A stretch of 38,075 nt of DNA from WJLG01 sp964602485 (GCA_964602485.1 CAZRQU010000010.1:1-38075), one strand, 5' to 3'. Shown: positions 13,189-22,554, counted from the stretch's first letter. Notes: generated by a model from the sequence alone, not told the origin. A program made the numbers and translations.

Positions 13189-16100
13189 TCAGTCATCTAT
13201 ATAATAAGTTTTAAAGTTAAAATCCCTTACCTTTTGATTGAAGTGCCCTTCGGAATCCCCTAACTTGTAGGCATTAGACCCATAACAAAAGGAAAGTTTT
13301 GTTCCCTGCACCATGAAAAAATAATTATCACCGGGCTGAACCGAAACCTTGCCTAGATCGAATTTCCGCCAATTCCTTTTATTGATATTTTCAGTTACTA
13401 CATCGCCATCTTCTTCAACATTGTAAACCGCTAGCAATTCTTGGCCGGGATTATCGCAACTCCAGTCATCTTCAAGCCAACTAAGAGTGCCGGAAGCAAC
13501 CATCTCTCCAGAACAAAGACGAGCCTCTTTTATATAGCATGAACTGGTATCTCCTTGCAGGGCTATTCTCATGGCAAAAGCGCTTATATTGTTTTTAGTT
13601 GGTCTAAAACTTTGGGCAAATATCTGCCTGGTCATATTCAGATTGATAGCATGCTTACATTCTCCATAGGAATAGTCTATTTTCTCATTAAAGATCTCTT
13701 CCTCCTCCTCTTCTTCTTCTTCTTCCTCCTCCTCTTCTTCTTCCTCCTCCTCTTCTTCTTCCTCCTCCTCTTCTTCCTCTTCCTCCTCTATTTCTCTTGG
13801 CTCCAAAGCACTTTGAGAATTTTGCGGATCAGGCTCTTGCCTATAAACAAGGTCGTTCACGCTATCTGTATCATAAGAATTTCCTTGATAGCTATCTTTC
13901 ATACTTTCCGAAGTTGAAGTGGCAAAAGCTTTGCGCTCCAGGCTTCCACCTTCACTCAAAAGAGCTTCTGCTTCATTGCTGCCCATTGAAGCATTTTCTC
14001 CATAGGCAACCTTGTCTATCACTTTTCCTTCACTGTCTACCAATCTCAAACTGCCCCCATCGTCGGAAAATCCCCAGCGAGCACTGTGTTCATAGTCAGG
14101 AGATACAACTCCTTGATAAGTATCCGGAGTTAAAAGAAAGAACCCTTTATTGGCAATATTTGAAGCCGGTAAGCCTTCACCGGTCCGATTTATCCAATTC
14201 TCCCCGCCAGCGCCCTTATTTTCCAATCTCCAGCCGGTAATATCGGCCTCTCGGCCGGAATAGTTATATATCTCAACGAATTCATCATAAGCACCTTCCT
14301 GGCCTTTGGTGGCGAATTCACTTATGACCACTAAGAGTGGTTCTTGTTCCTTACTGCTCGCTATAGTGGTGGAAGCTGTTTCCCAATCGCTGATATTGCC
14401 GGCTTTATCAAAGGATCGCAGTCTGAAATGCAATTCACCATCTTCAAACAGGCCTTTTTCCATTCTTAAACTTCCACTCTCTGTAGAAGTAGAAAGAATA
14501 CTCCAATCTTCTAAAGAGCCTGCTTTGCTCTGTAACTCAAAGCCAAGCAAACCGGAACCGGTAGCAGTATCTTCACCTTGCCAAGAAAGAGTTATATCAC
14601 TATCTGGATATTTCTCATCAAGACCAGCTAGAGAAGCTGTTGGAGCAATGGTATCCAAAATAATGTTTGCTGAGGTCGAAACCGTAGATGATCCGAAAGC
14701 GAGATGAAGATAAGCATAATTCACCCCTTCTTTGCCGTTTAGTTCATAATTCAAAGGCAGAGTCTCTGTCCAAACTATGGTTGAAGATAAGGGATCAGAT
14801 AAACCGAAAAGATCGACCTCTTGAGTATTATCTATTTTCACATTCAGACCAACCAACTCGTTACTTGTGTGAACAGTGCTCTTGGTCAAAGCATCGTAAA
14901 GCTCAAAATTAGAAATAAAAGGGAACTCTTTTGAAGAAGAGGCTGTCTCCATTTCAAGATCTTCTTCATTGTCGCCCTTCTGTTCTTCCCCGTTGTCTTC
15001 ATTGTCGCCTTTTTTATCTTTATTGCTATCGCCTTCATCTTTGTTGTCAGAAGGATCGCTTAATGCACCGCCCCTAAAAGGGTTGGGGGCGTGGGTCGGA
15101 TATTCAGACTGACCATCCTTCTTATCATTTTTAGGCTTTTCTTCATCTTTTATCTTTATTATGGTCTTTGGCAATTTAGCCAATTTATCATCACTAGAAC
15201 AAACACCGGAATACACACCTCTTTTCTTAAGTTCAGCCGATCGGCCAGCTAATGATATAGCTTCTTGCTTATCTTCATCTTCAGCCACAGAACAATTCTC
15301 CCAGCCCGGCTGGCAAAAGAAAACTTCGGCCATACCTTCTTGGGCCAAAACCTCATTGACCATTTCTCCACCAACATAAACATAGCGTAAGCTCCGCCCG
15401 TATTTATCCTTATTCATACCCGGATCATTCTTCAAGTACACTTTTCCGGTTGATAATATTTCCATATTACGCAAACGCGATCCCCAGGCCAAACATTCGT
15501 CATCATCAGCTCCAGGTGAACCAAGTTCAGGCGCGTCAATGCCGATATAGCGGATCCGCTCCCCGGTTTCCAACTCTATCGTATCCCCGTCTACCACTCG
15601 TTTGATGCTAACATATTGTTCATTCTCCGTCTCACTTTTCACCTCCTCCTTCTCATTCCCCGCTTCCAGCCTCTCCTTTTCCACCTCTTCTTTCTCACTT
15701 CTACCTTCCTCCTTCTTTCTTCCCATCTCTTCCCCTTCTTTTTCTTCACTATCTTCAGGGCCGAAAGTAATAACATCCCTTCTCTTGCTGTCATCATTTT
15801 CTTGATCGCTGTCTTTTTTATCGTCTTCCTTGCTATCTTTGTCATCTTGTTCATAAGAGGCTAAAACCTTTCCTTGGCCACCTCCTTGAGCCAGCTTGTC
15901 TTTAGCATCATTAGCCTTAGGACCGCCCAGTAAGCCGTTTTTGATATTAGACAAGCCCTTGCCAACACCCTTAACAGCTCGAGCGATCATTTTGCCGGTA
16001 TTTACAAAACCTTCTTTGGTCTTTTGTGCTACTTTGACCGGTAGGCCTTTGGCGCCCTTCAAAACGCTTTGCCCTAAAGAATATACGATCAATGAGCCTC

Positions 16101-16902
16101 CTCTGATCTTGCTATTGATAAATCTAGATGACAAATCGTCGGGATTGACTTTTACATCTTTCAATGTCGGCTGGAGGAATTGGGTATAAGGGAAGAAAAA
16201 ATAATTCTCATCATTCTTTCTTCTTCCTAAATTATTGCCAAGTGAACTCAAACTCCATTTGCGTTTGCTTATCTTGGAGAATTCACTGGAAGAAGAAAAA
16301 ACATCGCCGAATTCAGTATTGTGAATACTTTCATTGTCATAACCGTCTGGGGTCACATCTATATAATACCTGGATTGGGTATATTCCAGCTGGTCTAAAG
16401 AATCTATTTCTTTACCAAAATTAAGACTCTCATAGATCTTTTCAGCCACCCCCACGCAAGTGAATTCCTCATCGCCCGGACCCTTTTGCTGGCCAAAATC
16501 CTTATCATAAGCTAGCTCTTGGTCAACTAAAAAAATGCTTATTGTTTTAATTTTTTCAACGTCATTAGCAGTAAAATTTATTGGTAATTTAGCGCCAATA
16601 AATTTCTCCTGTTTGGCCAAATTAACAAAATACTTGAGTTCTGTTAATTGCACTCCATTGTTAACCGCTTCCAGGATCATATCCTTGCCATTTACATCTC
16701 CAACATACATACCAACATGACCGCAATTCACCTTAAGTCCATCCAAAATAAGATCGGTATTATAGCCATACATTTGGCCGTCGTCCGAGCTTCGATAAAG
16801 AAGCGTGCCCACCGGCATAGCCCAAGCCGTTTGAACAATAAAAAACAAGCCGCCCATCAAGAAGGCGACCATTAAAAAATGAGTCTTTAAATAAGATTTC
16901 AT
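13189..16902 (-). CDS. secreted modular protein: permuted papain-like peptidase, thermonuclease, lamin-tail domain, 1237 aa
   Basis: A signal peptide (residues 1-28, ending TAWA) targets the protein outside. Residues about 30-160 look like a YiiX/NlpC-type permuted papain fold: GHVGMYVG gives the catalytic His (about 62), MILEA follows, and EEFTCVGVAEKIY gives the Cys (about 149). A charged linker leads to a staphylococcal nuclease domain near 425-590 (KRVVDGDTIEL, IRYIGIDAPE, DKYGRSLRYVYV). An Ig/FnIII-like region (TAPTASLAGL..LSWQGED) and a lamin-tail domain (ISEFATKGQEGAYDEFVEIYN..ADITGWRLEN) follow near 690-1000. A run of 31 Glu precedes a Cys-containing C-terminal domain of unknown type. 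The protein plausibly degrades DNA and peptide at the cell surface, for scavenging or host contact. It has a 420-bp structured upstream region. Confidence 0.88.
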   Translation of the reverse strand: MKSYLKTHFLMVAFLMGGLFFIVQTAWAMPVGTLLYRSSDDGQMYGYNTDLILDGLKVNCGHVGMYVGDVNGKDMILEAVNNGVQLTELKYFVNLAKQEKFIGAKLPINFTANDVEKIKTISIFLVDQELAYDKDFGQQKGPGDEEFTCVGVAEKIYESLNFGKEIDSLDQLEYTQSRYYIDVTPDGYDNESIHNTEFGDVFSSSSEFSKISKRKWSLSSLGNNLGRRKNDENYFFFPYTQFLQPTLKDVKVNPDDLSSRFINSKIRGGSLIVYSLGQSVLKGAKGLPVKVAQKTKEGFVNTGKMIARAVKGVGKGLSNIKNGLLGGPKANDAKDKLAQGGGQGKVLASYEQDDKDSKEDDKKDSDQENDDSKRRDVITFGPEDSEEKEGEEMGRKKEEGRSEKEEVEKERLEAGNEKEEVKSETENEQYVSIKRVVDGDTIELETGERIRYIGIDAPELGSPGADDDECLAWGSRLRNMEILSTGKVYLKNDPGMNKDKYGRSLRYVYVGGEMVNEVLAQEGMAEVFFCQPGWENCSVAEDEDKQEAISLAGRSAELKKRGVYSGVCSSDDKLAKLPKTIIKIKDEEKPKNDKKDGQSEYPTHAPNPFRGGALSDPSDNKDEGDSNKDKKGDNEDNGEEQKGDNEEDLEMETASSSKEFPFISNFELYDALTKSTVHTSNELVGLNVKIDNTQEVDLFGLSDPLSSTIVWTETLPLNYELNGKEGVNYAYLHLAFGSSTVSTSANIILDTIAPTASLAGLDEKYPDSDITLSWQGEDTATGSGLLGFELQSKAGSLEDWSILSTSTESGSLRMEKGLFEDGELHFRLRSFDKAGNISDWETASTTIASSKEQEPLLVVISEFATKGQEGAYDEFVEIYNYSGREADITGWRLENKGAGGENWINRTGEGLPASNIANKGFFLLTPDTYQGVVSPDYEHSARWGFSDDGGSLRLVDSEGKVIDKVAYGENASMGSNEAEALLSEGGSLERKAFATSTSESMKDSYQGNSYDTDSVNDLVYRQEPDPQNSQSALEPREIEEEEEEEEEEEEEEEEEEEEEEEEEEEEEEEIFNEKIDYSYGECKHAINLNMTRQIFAQSFRPTKNNISAFAMRIALQGDTSSCYIKEARLCSGEMVASGTLSWLEDDWSCDNPGQELLAVYNVEEDGDVVTENINKRNWRKFDLGKVSVQPGDNYFFMVQGTKLSFCYGSNAYKLGDSEGHFNQKVRDFNFKTYYIDD
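13696..13788 (-). repeat. GAG/GAA microsatellite encoding 31 glutamates
   Basis: The central part repeats an 18-bp unit of three GAG and three GAA codons. Every unit keeps the frame, so slippage in steps of three changes only linker length. It separates the lamin-tail region from the C-terminal domain. Confidence 0.9.
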
Positions 16903-16946
16903 AGCCCTCCTTTAAATCTTAATTTTAATTTGTATAAAATATCTGC

Positions 16947-17089
16947 GCTTTTTGTATTACTTTTTTAGGACTGCAGCAGTCGGCCGCTCCGGCGGCGGCC
17001 GCTGCTCTGCTCTCGGCCGAATTCCCGGCTAGCGCCGGGGTCCTAGCAATTCGGCCTCCGAGAGGTCCTTCAAAAGCAATACAGAAAGC
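16947..17089. other. structured intergenic element A, about 143 bp
   Basis: Outer arms 16947-16971 and 17065-17089 match as inverted repeats in about 21 of 25 positions. Inside are two GC-rich hairpins: CAG-CGGCCGC paired with GCGGCCG-CTG (about 16973-17010) and CTCTCGG-CCGAATT-CCCGGC paired with its complement (about 17011-17063). Together they make a three-way junction. No coding potential is seen. The element lies in the leader of the 1237-aa gene, which reads leftward. It may be an RNA leader, a small RNA or a hairpin mobile relic. Confidence 0.6.
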
Positions 17090-17113
17090 TTGATAAAATA
17101 TATTAGTTTAACG

Positions 17114-17319
17114 ATCTGTTTGGTTGCAATTTTTTCGGATCGGAATCTGTAGTGATCTTTAGGAAACGAGGAGATAAAAAATCCTATGTTTGAGCCCTGT
17201 CTCGCAGACAGGGTGAGTTTAGGATTTTTCTCCGAGTTTCCGGTCCGGCTATTTGAAAAATAGCCGGGAAAAGATCATCCAAGATTCCGCCTCTCCGAAA
17301 AAATCGCGACCAGACAGAT
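17114..17319. other. structured intergenic element B, about 206 bp
   Basis: Outer arms 17114-17139 and 17294-17319 pair over about 26 positions with a few G-U or mismatches. The next helices, CGGAATCT/AGATTCCG and TGATCTTT/AAAGATCA, are perfect. Inside, GGAAAC..GGAG..AAATCCTA pairs with its complement and is capped by CCCTGTCT/AGACAGGG, while CCGGCTATTT/AAATAGCCGG forms a side arm. The plan (long trunk, junction, two arms) parallels element A. The trunk pairs slightly better as plus-strand RNA. It lies just after the 350-aa gene stop. Confidence 0.65.
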
Positions 17320-17323
17320 AATT

Positions 17324-18376
17324 TTAATAACTTTTTCTGACATAACCAACTTCACCAACTTTATTAGAATACTCTGATGCTTGCTCAACGCTCATATCTA
17401 TATTTTTATAATTATCAACCATATCTCTATAGTCAAAAAAATTATAAACACCTAATCGTAAATAAGGATGCTCATTCTTATCGTTATAAACCTTATCCAT
17501 ATACTCTCTAGTAGTTGAAGTAGACACATCATCATATGTAGATAGTCGTGTTAAAGCAGCATCCCTAATGCCTAGATGTTCGTCCTTATCTTCGAATATA
17601 GCTTTTATCTTCTCGAACATATCCTTAGTGTAATTACCAGGGAACTTGGTGCAGGCATACATCTTGGTAAGCGCGGCATTGCGCACCCGATCGTCCTCTT
17701 CCTTATCCTGAATAATATCCATAAAAAGCTGGCAAAGCTCGGCGTAATTGATATTACCGTATTGAGGGGTGCCGTCTTCCTTGGCCTCGGAAGCAATGTT
17801 AGACAAGTCCCAAATGGCCGGTATACGCTCGTCTATACTCTTATTCTTATCCCTAATAGTATCCAGAAGACCGTTGACCAGCCAAGATGAAGCTCCTAAT
17901 TGCTGGTCGAAACTTCTCATTATCTGACGCTTTACATTTATATCAGCCTGCGGATCATTCAAATAATCAAGTAGGTATTCAGGCATTTGCATCTCATAGT
18001 CAGGATCTTTTTGCTTTTTTGTTTCTTCCGCCTGTTTCACTATCCGAATCAGATCCTTTTTCATTTGTACGGTCACCTTCTCTTCGGACATATTAAGATA
18101 ATCCTCTATCTGACTTTCCATAACTATTGGGTCATCTATCAACCTTTGAGATACTATATCTTCATAAAGGCCCTTTTCTAACATACAATTCTCATGACAG
18201 ATCGGCTCATAAGAAAGAACTTCCAGCTTGGTAAAAGCTACTTGCCCCCTTAGTCCAGCCGGGAGCTTTTGCCAAAAACTGGTCGTATAAATATAATAAC
18301 CTCCGACAAATAAGATAATGCCGGAGATCACGAAAAAAATAGCCAAAAATAATAATGTTTTAACTCCCCTCCTCAT
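17324..18376 (-). CDS. membrane-anchored HEAT-like repeat protein, 350 aa
   Basis: Basic residues MRRGVK precede one membrane helix (about residues 7-32), so the protein is anchored with its bulk probably outside. From about 95 on the chain is helical with repeated motifs such as DERIPAIWDLSNIA, DDRVRNAALTKMYA, DEHLGIRDAALTRLS and NEHPYLRLGVYNFF. Each begins with acidic residues, then R and a paired helix, spaced by about 40 residues as in HEAT/PBS-lyase-like scaffolds. A Cys pair (ICHENC) near 60 could form a disulfide. No enzyme motif is seen. It is probably a protein-interaction scaffold at the envelope. Its stop lies directly beside structured element B. Confidence 0.75.
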   Translation of the reverse strand: MRRGVKTLLFLAIFFVISGIILFVGGYYIYTTSFWQKLPAGLRGQVAFTKLEVLSYEPICHENCMLEKGLYEDIVSQRLIDDPIVMESQIEDYLNMSEEKVTVQMKKDLIRIVKQAEETKKQKDPDYEMQMPEYLLDYLNDPQADINVKRQIMRSFDQQLGASSWLVNGLLDTIRDKNKSIDERIPAIWDLSNIASEAKEDGTPQYGNINYAELCQLFMDIIQDKEEDDRVRNAALTKMYACTKFPGNYTKDMFEKIKAIFEDKDEHLGIRDAALTRLSTYDDVSTSTTREYMDKVYNDKNEHPYLRLGVYNFFDYRDMVDNYKNIDMSVEQASEYSNKVGEVGYVRKSY

Positions 18377-18741
18377 ATTAATACTTTTTAATTTTTAATT
18401 TAAAAATTTTTAAACATTGTTACCAATTACCAATTCCATTAACCCCTCCTAGCCTCCCCTTAGTAAGGGGAGGAACTATGGAAAAAATCCTAAACTCTAA
18501 ATTCTAAACCCTGACACACCCCGTCCTGCTTTCGCTCCGCTACAGCAGTCCACCCCTCTCTAGAGGGGATTAAATTCAAATGACCAAAATTCTAAATTCT
18601 AAACAATTACAAAGTGCAAATTACTAATAACCAATTACTAATTACCCAATATAGATCCTTCGTCACTATCCGCTCCTTAAGGATGACAAGCCTGAATACC
18701 CCATACTGAATACTGAATACTATATTCCAAATTACCTAATA
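18377..18741. repeat. gene-free spacer of word-like repeats
   Basis: No gene is seen. The spacer is built from short recurring modules: AATTACCAATT-type AT words, a GGGGAGG palindrome (CCTCCCCTTAGTAAGGGGAGG region, about 18452-18473), a TAGAGGGG variant, GATCCTTCGTC..CCTTAAGGATGAC (about 18654-18688), and TACTGAATACTGAATAC. The same modules recur at about 19620-19780, 22195-22470, 26450-26630, 28430-28860 and 30690-31090, in both orientations. Confidence 0.75.
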
Positions 18742-19584
18742 TCAATTAACATTGACCTTACCTAAAAAATATCTTTTTAGATCCTTGCCCACGAACCAGG
18801 CCTGGCCATCATTTTCTACTTGAATAAATACTCGACCCTTGTTGTTGGCAGCAAAATTATTGTCGATAGGCATATTGCCAGCGCCGTTCGGATTGAAGCC
18901 GGAAAGTATCTCGGCCTTGTCTGAATAACCATCGGAGTCGGTGTCCATCAAATTATCATCAGTACCCAAAGACTTCTCTATCATATCGGACAAGCCATCG
19001 GAATCAGTATCAGTAGCCGTTTTCAAGTTAAAATCAGCCACAAGTATCTTGTTGAGATCAGCATCACTTACACCTATGCTAATGCTATCTATCAAATTCT
19101 TGTAATTATCGGAAAGCAAGCTGTAATCGAGCAAACATTGATCATACTCACTTTTATACTCTTCTTTCTTTCTAAGCTCCTTAGCGTAATCACTGGTCTT
19201 GATGGTCAACTTCTCTGACTCCAAGGCTAGCTCTCTGGTAAGATCCTTGTTTTCCTTCTCAAGTTTAGATCTTAATTCTTCATACTCTTTTTTCTTTTCT
19301 TCTATTTCTTGCCTAACTGCGCTTAACTCCTCTTTTTTCTCTGTTAAATCTCCTCTAACATTAGCCATTTCTAAAAGAATCTTATTATTGGATGAATAGA
19401 ACTTTACCACCACTGCCAACATACCTAAAAACACCAGGACCAAGATCCCGTAAAAGAACCACCTTTGCCAACGGCGAAAGGATATTTCCTTTCCTACTTG
19501 ATGTTTATGAGAAACTTCGGTTCCGCAATGCGGACATTTATCTACATCATCCGGAACTTGTTTTTTACAATTCAAACAGATCAT
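18742..19584 (-). CDS. zinc-ribbon, coiled-coil, calcium-repeat membrane protein, 280 aa
   Basis: The N-terminus MICLNCKKQVPDDVDKCPHC is a short zinc ribbon (CxxC..CxxC) facing the cytoplasm. A membrane helix follows near residues 39-63. A long Lys/Glu-rich coiled coil spans about 70-150. DTDSDGLSDMIEKSLGTDDN and DTDSDGYSDKAEILSG are thrombospondin type 3-like calcium loops. The C-terminus (GRVFIQVENDGQAWFVGKDLKRYFLG) repeats the K-R-Y-F/V pattern found in the S-layer-like protein at 22555-25998 (YYLGADGKRYVFP), suggesting a shared surface module. It is likely a membrane-to-surface linker. Assignment is by motif only. Confidence 0.8.
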   Translation of the reverse strand: MICLNCKKQVPDDVDKCPHCGTEVSHKHQVGKEISFRRWQRWFFYGILVLVFLGMLAVVVKFYSSNNKILLEMANVRGDLTEKKEELSAVRQEIEEKKKEYEELRSKLEKENKDLTRELALESEKLTIKTSDYAKELRKKEEYKSEYDQCLLDYSLLSDNYKNLIDSISIGVSDADLNKILVADFNLKTATDTDSDGLSDMIEKSLGTDDNLMDTDSDGYSDKAEILSGFNPNGAGNMPIDNNFAANNKGRVFIQVENDGQAWFVGKDLKRYFLGKVNVN

Positions 19585-19779
19585 TGAATTGGATATGAGT
19601 ACTTATATTATTTTATATTATAACACAAAGATCACATAACGCATAACAAACTGCAAATATCAAATTGCAAATTACCCAATATCATTAACCCCTCCTAGCC
19701 TCCCCTTAGTAAGGGGAGGAACTAATAAAATACCAAATAACCAATTACCAATAACTAATTACAAATAACCAATTCCAAA
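19585..19779. repeat. short repeat spacer
   Basis: Contains AT-rich words and a second copy of the CTCCTAGCCTCCCCTTAG..GGGGAGGAACT module (about 19690-19722), also present near 18450 and, reversed, near 22363-22398. No gene is seen. Confidence 0.65.
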
Positions 19780-22029
19780 TTACTCTTTGTCCTCCATCTG
19801 TCTTTCTATCACTTTAATGAATTCATTAACATCATCCTTTAGAGACGGCTCTACCTCTTTGGCTTTTTCTGCGGCCTTGATAGCCTGTTCATAGTTACCG
19901 ACATTATTGTGAAGCTTGGCCAGATTTATCCAATTCTCCGGATTCTTCGGTTCGTATTTGACCAATTGCTTGTAAAGCTTGACCACATGCTCCATATTCC
20001 CTTCTTGAGCATAATGGTTTATTCCTCGCTTAATGGCGTTCAAAGCCACCAAAAACCCCTGGCCACCATTTTCCAAGCATCTGTCCAAAGAGGCATAGCC
20101 CTTTACCTCTTCTTCCTCGTCGATCTCCTGAGGCATAAGGCGGGCTTGAGCCAACTGACATTGGGCCTCAAAATAATTATCATTCAAGCTGGCAGCATAT
20201 TCCAAGGTTTCTATGGCCTTCTCTTTTTGACCGGAGTTAAGAAGTATCTGCGATTTAACGAAATATACAGGTATGCGCCCCGGAGAAGCTTCTACGGAAC
20301 GGTTAACCGCATTCAAAGCCAACTGAGCGTATTCTTCTCTTTTGGTCTTATTGGAATGATATCTGGCGGCCACATCGTACATACGCGACAATTGCATTTG
20401 AAGAAGACTATCGAACGGAGACAAGGCCACATTCTTCTCGGCCTGCTCTATTATAAACTCCAGATCTTCATCCCTTTCCTCTTGATCCATTGGTCTCATT
20501 TGCCAATAATTGGAGATGGCCGAACGAACCAAAGTAAAACGACTGTCGCGATCCAGAGGAGTGTTATATTGCAAAGCGTTTCGATATTCGTCTACTGCTT
20601 TGGCAAAATTACGCTGGCCAAAAGCCCTTTGCCCGGCAATGGTTCTATCTAGCATCTTTAAAGGCAATATATTGTAATTCCACATAATGGCAAAAACTAT
20701 CAAGCCGGCGCCAAACAAGGGATATATCTCGCTATTGGTCCAGCCTCGGTCGCCTGACTCGGAAAGCAGGCTCTGGGTATTACCTTTTTCTTCTTCATGG
20801 TTGGCCAGCCAATGGACATAGGCCAGAAATACCATCAAAGAAACATAGGTTACCAAAGAATCGAACACAGCCAAATTTTGTACGAAATAAGCGATGGTCA
20901 AACAACTAAGCAGAGCGAATTCCAAAATTCCCAGTCTTTCCTTTCGATAGGCTTTTACCAAATAAATTCCCAAAAAGACGAATATGGACATATAAGCGCC
21001 TATTCCAACGATCCCGGTGGTGGAAGCAATGTCTATAACATTATTATGCGCTCGATCAAAATAAGTCTCATTGCGGGTGTGATCAAAGAAATGCGGATCA
21101 AAATGCTTGTCAAAGATCATGGAATAATTACCATGGCCAACACCTAAAAGCCAATTGTTCTTAAACTCTTTGCCAGCGGCTCGCCAAGATATCAAACGGG
21201 TTTGAAAAGTATTCTTATCTACGGATATCTCCTGGATCGGCTCTATTTTGGAAACCAACGGATGATCCTTATTGGTAAAGGCCCACCATATTCCTCCGGC
21301 CAAAATAACGGTTAGGAGTAAGGTTCCTATCTTCACCTTCTTGTTCTTGTGCAAAATACCCAAAAGGAAAAAGAAACAAACAACACTGAAGACCATGCCA
21401 ACATAAGCACCGGAAATGGCCGCTATCTTAAAAGATTGCAACATTAGCAAAATAGGAAACAAATAGACCCAGCGCCAGTTACTCTTCTCTTTAGCCATTA
21501 GGATCAGAGCAAAATAGATATTAAAGATCATCAATCCGGCTACATAGGCGGCATTACCAATAAAGCTCAAACGTTCGCCATTTACAGCTTTCAAGGCCAC
21601 CAAAGTTCCACTAGCTACCGAGGCAATAAGCAACATCTTCCAGTCCCGCCAATTGCGCATAACAGTGATGATGATGAAATAGAACACTAAGAAATGAAGA
21701 AGGTGGAATATTCCAAGCATCCTTTCTATGTCGCCCCAGAAGCTCATATTAACATCCACAGTGGCTAAAAGAGAGACCACCAAAGCGACAAAAAAGGCTC
21801 CCAGGCCGATAGTTATCAAATTCTTATTCTTCTTCTTAAATGGCTGCCAATGCGGATATTTGATGATAAAAGCCAGCCAGACAACGAATAATATCTCTAT
21901 CAAGATATTAAAGAAAATTTGTTTGGAAGTAATATAAGGGAATAACAAATTCTTGGATACCAAGAAAAAGGATATAAAGCCGGCCAGAACACCGGTTTTA
22001 AGGATGAATAAATAGATCTTTTGAGACAT
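19780..22029 (-). CDS. O-antigen ligase/Wzy-like membrane protein with TPR domain, 749 aa
   Basis: The first 430 residues form about twelve membrane helices. A long outer loop carries the WaaL/Wzy_C-type segment WLLGVGHGNYSMIFDKHF followed by RAHNNVIDIASTTGIVGIGAY, the signature region of the O-antigen ligase/polymerase superfamily. The remaining 300 residues are soluble, with tetratricopeptide repeats (AFGQRNFAKAVDEYRNALQ, KAIETLEYAASLNDNYFEA, NPENWINLAKLHNNVGNYEQA). Proteins of this class polymerise or transfer surface glycan, and in Patescibacteria may glycosylate surface proteins such as the S-layer encoded next door. A promoter and a leader hairpin lie upstream. Confidence 0.88.
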   Translation of the reverse strand: MSQKIYLFILKTGVLAGFISFFLVSKNLLFPYITSKQIFFNILIEILFVVWLAFIIKYPHWQPFKKKNKNLITIGLGAFFVALVVSLLATVDVNMSFWGDIERMLGIFHLLHFLVFYFIIITVMRNWRDWKMLLIASVASGTLVALKAVNGERLSFIGNAAYVAGLMIFNIYFALILMAKEKSNWRWVYLFPILLMLQSFKIAAISGAYVGMVFSVVCFFFLLGILHKNKKVKIGTLLLTVILAGGIWWAFTNKDHPLVSKIEPIQEISVDKNTFQTRLISWRAAGKEFKNNWLLGVGHGNYSMIFDKHFDPHFFDHTRNETYFDRAHNNVIDIASTTGIVGIGAYMSIFVFLGIYLVKAYRKERLGILEFALLSCLTIAYFVQNLAVFDSLVTYVSLMVFLAYVHWLANHEEEKGNTQSLLSESGDRGWTNSEIYPLFGAGLIVFAIMWNYNILPLKMLDRTIAGQRAFGQRNFAKAVDEYRNALQYNTPLDRDSRFTLVRSAISNYWQMRPMDQEERDEDLEFIIEQAEKNVALSPFDSLLQMQLSRMYDVAARYHSNKTKREEYAQLALNAVNRSVEASPGRIPVYFVKSQILLNSGQKEKAIETLEYAASLNDNYFEAQCQLAQARLMPQEIDEEEEVKGYASLDRCLENGGQGFLVALNAIKRGINHYAQEGNMEHVVKLYKQLVKYEPKNPENWINLAKLHNNVGNYEQAIKAAEKAKEVEPSLKDDVNEFIKVIERQMEDKE

Positions 22030-22119
22030 AATATGACAATTTTTAATTTAAAATTTTTAATTTAAAAACAACTTTAAATGAATTAATTTTATAAATATTT
22101 TAAATTACGGAAAATAATT

Positions 22120-22148
22120 AAAAAGAGACTTTTTCTAAGTCCCCTTTT
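22120..22148 (-). terminator. leader hairpin ahead of the O-antigen ligase gene
   Basis: On the minus strand AAAAGGGGACTT pairs fully with AAGTCTCTTTTT, using several G-U pairs, and a T run follows. It lies between the promoter and the start codon, so it looks like an attenuator. No leader peptide or competing fold was found. Confidence 0.5.
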
Positions 22149-22159
22149 GCCCTTATTTT

Positions 22160-22187
22160 ATTATACTAAATGGACGGTTAAAGTCAA
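22160..22187 (-). promoter_or_regulatory. promoter of the O-antigen ligase gene
   Basis: TTGACT (22182-22187), a 16-bp spacer and TATAAT (22160-22165) point towards the leader hairpin and the 749-aa gene. Confidence 0.75.
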
Positions 22188-22478
22188 TGCATTTGGTGAT
22201 TGGTAATTGGTAATTTGTAATTTGGTAATTTGTAATTTGCACTTTGCTATTTGCACTTTGATATTTGCAGTTTGTTACCCGTTATGCGTTACGAGAAAAC
22301 AGCTGGATTCCTCCCGCCTTGGCGGGACGGGAATGACGGAGGAGATATTGGGATCTTATTAGTTCCTCCCCTTACCAAGGGGAGGTCAGGAGGGGTTAAT
22401 GTAATTGGTAATTTGGTATTTGTAATTTGGTATTTGTAATTTGCTATTTGCAGTTTGTTATGCGTTATGCGCCCATTT
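22188..22478. repeat. gene-free word-like repeat spacer
   Basis: Strings of GGTAATTTG, TTTGCACTTTG and GTTATGCGTTA words surround a CCTCCCCTTACCAAGGGGAGG-type palindrome (about 22366-22386) and a CCCGCCTTGGCGGGACGGGAATGAC-like module. No gene is seen. Confidence 0.7.
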
Positions 22479-22513
22479 AAAAAGGGCCCTACCCTTGCGG
22501 GTAAAGCCCTTTT
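22479..22513 (-). terminator. terminator of the S-layer-like gene
   Basis: AAAAGGGC with inner TACCC pairs with GGGTA and GCCCTTTT, followed by T residues on the minus strand, about 40 bp after the stop codon. Confidence 0.8.
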
Positions 22514-22554
22514 AGGCACTTTAAAGTCTTGCCCCAGACTTGAAACTGATCTAA

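Noticed and set aside
13555..13917. Leucine/phenylalanine-rich plus-strand frame opposite the poly-Glu run
   Set aside because: It is the shadow of the GAG/GAA microsatellite; the minus-strand protein has clear domains.
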